From: Betaproteobacteria bacterium
GTDB taxonomy: Bacteria; Pseudomonadota; Gammaproteobacteria; Burkholderiales; Burkholderiaceae_C
DNA length: 25,003 bases
Reading direction: 5' to 3'
NCBI GenBank assembly: GCA_025354965.1
Contig: JANXLW010000280.1
Span: 1-25,003 of the forward strand
Part shown: in pieces, positions 22,403 through 25,003 of the stretch
How positions within the stretch are numbered: the first letter of the stretch is position 1
How the letters are laid out: each line of letters begins with the position of its first letter
The notes under the pieces: generated by a model
What the model saw: only the letters and a program-made list of their open reading frames with translations
Told to the model about the DNA's origin: nothing
Databases searched by the model: none
Made by a program: the position numbers and the translations under genes

Positions 22403-23770
22403 ATGGCGAAAGAAAAAACTGTTTACGTGTGCTCCGACTGTGGTGGCGTCAGCCCCAAATGGCTGGGCAAGTGCCCCAGTTGCCAGGCCTGGAACACACT
22501 GATTGAGTCGGTGCCCGAGAGTACGGCGCCGGCCAAAAACCGATTCGCCTCGCTGGTCAAAGCAGCGCAGGTGATGACGCTGGGCGACATCGATGCTGTT
22601 GACATGGCGCGCACCCCCACCGGGCAAGAGGAGCTGGACCGCGTGCTGGGCGGCGGCATGGTGGAGGGCGGTGTCGTGCTGATCGGCGGCGACCCCGGCA
22701 TTGGCAAGTCCACCTTGCTGTTGCAAGCACTCGACTCGCTGCAGCGCAGTGGCCAAAACACCTTGTATGTGACCGGCGAAGAGAGTGGCGCGCAAGTGGC
22801 GCTGCGCTCGCGCCGCCTCGGGCTGAACAACAGCCAGGTCAAGGTGCTGGCCGAGATTCAATTGGAAAAAATTCTGGCCACGCTGGACGCCACGCGGCCC
22901 GACATTGCAGTCATCGACTCGATCCAAACCGTCTACTCGGATCAACTGACGTCGGCGCCCGGCTCGGTGGCGCAAGTGCGTGAATGTGCGGCGCATCTGA
23001 CACGCGCCGCCAAGGCCAGCGGTGTCAGTGTGGTACTGGTTGGCCATGTCACCAAAGACGGCACGCTGGCCGGGCCGCGCGTGCTGGAGCACATGGTGGA
23101 CACGGTACTGTATTTTGAAGGCGACACGCACAGCAGTTTCCGGCTGGTGCGTGCCATCAAGAACCGCTTTGGCGCCGTCAACGAGATAGGTGTCTTTGCC
23201 ATGACCGAAAAAGGCCTGAAAGGGGTCTCCAATCCGAGCGCCATTTTCCTCAGCCAGCACGCCGAGCCGGTACCGGGCAGTTGCGTCATGGTCACGCTGG
23301 AGGGCACGCGGCCCATGCTGGTGGAGATTCAGGCGCTGGTGGACAGCGCCGGGCCTTCGCCCCGACGCCTCTCGGTGGGTCTGGACAAAGACCGGCTGGC
23401 GATGTTGCTGGCGGTGCTGCACCGCCACGCCGGGGTCGCCTGCATGGATCAGGACGTCTTTGTGAATGCGGTCGGCGGCGTGCGCATCAGCGAGCCAGCC
23501 GCCGATCTGGCGGTACTGCTGGCCATTACCTCCAGCTTGCGCGGCAAGCCGCTACCGAAAGGTTTTTTTGCCTTTGGCGAGATCGGGCTGGCAGGTGAAG
23601 TACGTCCGGCACCGCGCGGTCAGGAGCGTTTGAAGGAGGCCGCCAAGCTGGGCTTTGGCGTGGCGCTGGTGCCTAAAGCCAATGCACCCAAAAAACCAAT
23701 TGAAGGCCTGACCATTCATGCGGTGGAACGGGTCGAGCAGGCGATGGAAGTGGTGCGCGGTCTGGCGTGA
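22403..23770 (+). CDS. radA: DNA repair protein RadA (Sms), 455 aa
   Basis: A RecA-like helicase that helps branch migration in recombinational repair. A four-Cys zinc finger lies at residues 10-27 (CSDCGG.....GKCPSC), Walker A at 96-104 (GDPGIGKST), Walker B near 168-173 (IAVIDS), the RadA-specific KNRFG at 253-257, and a C-terminal Lon-like domain with the usual 'GFFAFGEIGLAGEVR' block. Length equals that of E. coli RadA (~460). I chose 22403 since MAKEKTVYVCSDCG is the typical start; in-frame sequence upstream belongs to the cytochrome gene in another frame. No classic ribosome-binding sequence is seen. Confidence 0.96.
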   Translation: MAKEKTVYVCSDCGGVSPKWLGKCPSCQAWNTLIESVPESTAPAKNRFASLVKAAQVMTLGDIDAVDMARTPTGQEELDRVLGGGMVEGGVVLIGGDPGIGKSTLLLQALDSLQRSGQNTLYVTGEESGAQVALRSRRLGLNNSQVKVLAEIQLEKILATLDATRPDIAVIDSIQTVYSDQLTSAPGSVAQVRECAAHLTRAAKASGVSVVLVGHVTKDGTLAGPRVLEHMVDTVLYFEGDTHSSFRLVRAIKNRFGAVNEIGVFAMTEKGLKGVSNPSAIFLSQHAEPVPGSCVMVTLEGTRPMLVEIQALVDSAGPSPRRLSVGLDKDRLAMLLAVLHRHAGVACMDQDVFVNAVGGVRISEPAADLAVLLAITSSLRGKPLPKGFFAFGEIGLAGEVRPAPRGQERLKEAAKLGFGVALVPKANAPKKPIEGLTIHAVERVEQAMEVVRGLA

Positions 23771-23771
23771 C

Positions 23772-23788
23772 CTTAAGAAATATTTAAT
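23772..23788 (+). promoter_or_regulatory. PmrA/QseB-type direct-repeat box before the diheme cytochrome
   Basis: CTTAAG (23772-23777), AAATA, TTTAAT (23783-23788): a hexamer-N5-hexamer direct repeat, the PmrA/QseB pattern. A -10-like TACCAT begins at 23799, 10 bp after the box. The box starts 1 base after the radA stop and lies 36 bp before the diheme cytochrome, whose next neighbour is a QseB-type response regulator, so autoregulation is likely. Confidence 0.55.
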
Positions 23789-23823
23789 CTGCGCTCCTTA
23801 CCATGCAGACCGATGGAGGTGCC

Positions 23824-24312
23824 ATGCACATTTTTAATTTTTTTTCTCGCCGTTTGATCCTGACCTGCGCAACGCTGGGCTTGCTGGCTGCAGCCCATGC
23901 CGAAGACCATGAAGGTGGTCGCCAGGTGGTGCCGCTACCCAAGTACCAGCAGGAATGCTCCGCCTGTCACATTGCTTTTCCCGTCGGCATGCTGCCGGCA
24001 GCTTCCTGGCAACACCTGATGTCCACGCTGAACAAACATTTCAGCGCCGACGCTTCGCTGGATCCGGCCAGCGTGCAGGAAATCGGCAACTGGCTCAAGG
24101 CCAATGCCGGCACTTCCAAGCGTGTCAGCGAAGTACCGGCGCAGGATCGGATCACCAAATCAGCCTGGTTTTTGCGCCAGCACCGCGATGGCGAGGTTCC
24201 GGCTGCGGTCTGGAAGCGCGCCGCTGTGGGCAGCCCGTCCAATTGCGCCGCCTGCCATCCGAAGGCGGAACAGGGCAATTTCAGCGAACGCGACATCAAA
24301 ATCCCGAAGTAA
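23824..24312 (+). CDS. Diheme cytochrome c (DHC family), 162 aa
   Basis: A signal peptide (residues ~10-26, AHA cleavage) and two CXXCH sites, C45-H49 (ECSACHIAFPVGMLPAASW) and C141-H145 (NCAACHPKAEQ), with a helical spacer containing the WQHLMSTLNKHF and VQEIGNWLKANA blocks. This is the diheme cytochrome c (DHC) family, a periplasmic electron carrier that in other bacteria is paired with SHP or a cytochrome b561; neither partner is seen here. I chose the ATG at 23824 because GGAGG lies 4 bp upstream and the signal peptide begins there; the ATG at 23803 would add seven residues. A QseB-type regulator follows 52 bp later. Confidence 0.88.
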   Translation: MHIFNFFSRRLILTCATLGLLAAAHAEDHEGGRQVVPLPKYQQECSACHIAFPVGMLPAASWQHLMSTLNKHFSADASLDPASVQEIGNWLKANAGTSKRVSEVPAQDRITKSAWFLRQHRDGEVPAAVWKRAAVGSPSNCAACHPKAEQGNFSERDIKIPK

Positions 24313-24364
24313 ATCAGTATTTGCAAATCAGAGGCAAAATTCTGCTCTAACCGGGAGTTAACTG

Positions 24365-25003
24365 ATGCGAATTCTGCTGGCTGAAGACGACCCGATGCTG
24401 GGCGATGGACTGCGCGCCGGTCTGCGCCAGCTTGGCTTCCAGGTCGATTGGGTGCGTGACGGTGTCGCTGCCGAGCGTGAATTGGTGTCGGGCGACTACG
24501 CGGCGGCAGTGCTTGATCTGGGGCTGCCACTGAAGGACGGGCTGGACGTACTGCAGGCGTTGCGCGCGCGCAAGATCGCCACGCCGGTGCTGGTGTTGAC
24601 CGCCCGCGATGCTGTGCCTGATCGTATCCGCGGGCTCGATCTGGGGGCCGATGACTATGTCGTCAAGCCGGTTGATTTGCATGAACTTGGTGCCCGTCTG
24701 CGCTCGCTGGTGCGTCGCTCGCATGGCCAGATGCAGGACACCCTGCGCTGTGGCGACGTGCTGCTTGAACCGGCGGCCCGGCAGGTCAGCCAGAAGGGCG
24801 AACAGGTGACGCTTTCAACCCGGGAATTCGATCTGCTGCATGTGTTGATGATCAATGCCGGGCGCGTCATGTCGCGTGAGCAACTGGAACAAAAACTGTA
24901 CAGCTGGGGCTACGAAGTCGAAAGCAATGCCATCGAGGTGCACATTCACCATCTGCGCCGCAAGCTCAGTCCGGAGGTGATACAGACGGTGCGCGGCGTT
25001 GGC
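24365..25003 (+). CDS. OmpR-family response regulator, QseB/PmrA type (partial)
   Basis: 213 residues are visible and the frame is still open at the window end; about ten residues are missing compared with the usual ~220-225. The receiver domain has the acidic pocket D8-D9, phospho-acceptor D51 (AVLDLGLPLKDG), T79 and K101 (DYVVKP). The C-terminal winged helix ends VESNAIEVHIHHLRRKL, the signature of the QseB/PmrA/BasR group, which activates by binding direct repeats. GGGAG lies about 10 bp upstream of the ATG. The partner kinase is expected beyond the window. A matching direct-repeat box stands before the diheme cytochrome gene, so the unit probably regulates itself. Confidence 0.92.
   Translation, partial: MRILLAEDDPMLGDGLRAGLRQLGFQVDWVRDGVAAERELVSGDYAAAVLDLGLPLKDGLDVLQALRARKIATPVLVLTARDAVPDRIRGLDLGADDYVVKPVDLHELGARLRSLVRRSHGQMQDTLRCGDVLLEPAARQVSQKGEQVTLSTREFDLLHVLMINAGRVMSREQLEQKLYSWGYEVESNAIEVHIHHLRRKLSPEVIQTVRGVG

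Noticed and set aside
22157..23428. 423-codon minus-strand frame opposite radA
   Set aside because: Antisense shadow of radA with no recognisable motif and shadow-type composition.
1..25003. CRISPR arrays, tRNA or rRNA genes, insertion sequences
   Set aside because: No regularly spaced repeats, no cloverleaf or rRNA sequence and no transposase frame were seen on reading both strands.

Overview
The window looks like chromosomal DNA of a betaproteobacterium, most likely Comamonadaceae close to Rhodoferax. The reasons are moderately high GC, protein sequences of Comamonadaceae character, the lplT / alr / radA neighbourhood and a rich set of multiheme c-type cytochromes. This assignment comes from recognition only; no search was run.

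Layout. Positions 1-3.2 kb hold a partial DUF4407-like membrane protein, two small unknown genes, a convergent DUF4258-like gene, and an ECF sigma factor followed by a single-span membrane partner. From 3.2 to 4.75 kb is a gene-poor scar: a decayed HAD-phosphatase tail, an orphan HigA-like antitoxin and about 700 bp without a recognisable gene. From 4.75 to 8.7 kb is housekeeping: glutathione peroxidase, an EamA transporter and lplT on the minus strand, then alr on the plus strand. From 8.7 to 12.1 kb, minus strand, are a vapBC-type toxin-antitoxin pair and a P-type cation ATPase. From 12.3 to 14.3 kb are a small membrane ORF missed by ordinary length cut-offs and a GT-C-like/TPR membrane protein. 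radA, a diheme cytochrome and an OmpR/QseB-type response regulator (cut by the window end) close the window.

The centrepiece is 14.65-22.37 kb, one compact plus-strand cluster: a tetraheme cytochrome, an NHL-repeat lipoprotein, a heme-free outer-membrane beta-barrel, a second NHL-repeat lipoprotein, a twelve-heme cytochrome (eleven CXXCH plus one CX3CH) and a nine-heme periplasmic cytochrome, 25 predicted hemes in all. The tetraheme protein has the spacing and signature blocks of OmcE-like filament cytochromes as I know them, and the first ~216 residues of the twelve-heme protein are a copy of the same module. My reading is an envelope-spanning electron conduit: the nonaheme protein carries charge across the periplasm, the barrel plus two lipidated beta-propellers form an outer-membrane export or assembly port, and the tetraheme/dodecaheme pair acts outside the cell, perhaps as a cytochrome filament and its base or cap. 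This role is inference; gene identity and heme counts are read directly from the sequence.

Regulatory signals seen directly include a sigma70-like promoter and palindromic operator for vapBC whose -35 box contains the ATPase stop codon; two PmrA/QseB-type direct repeats (hexamer-N5-hexamer), one before the small membrane ORF and one before the diheme cytochrome that is followed by a QseB-type regulator; and a strong hairpin just after the tetraheme gene that could set its expression above that of the rest of the cluster.
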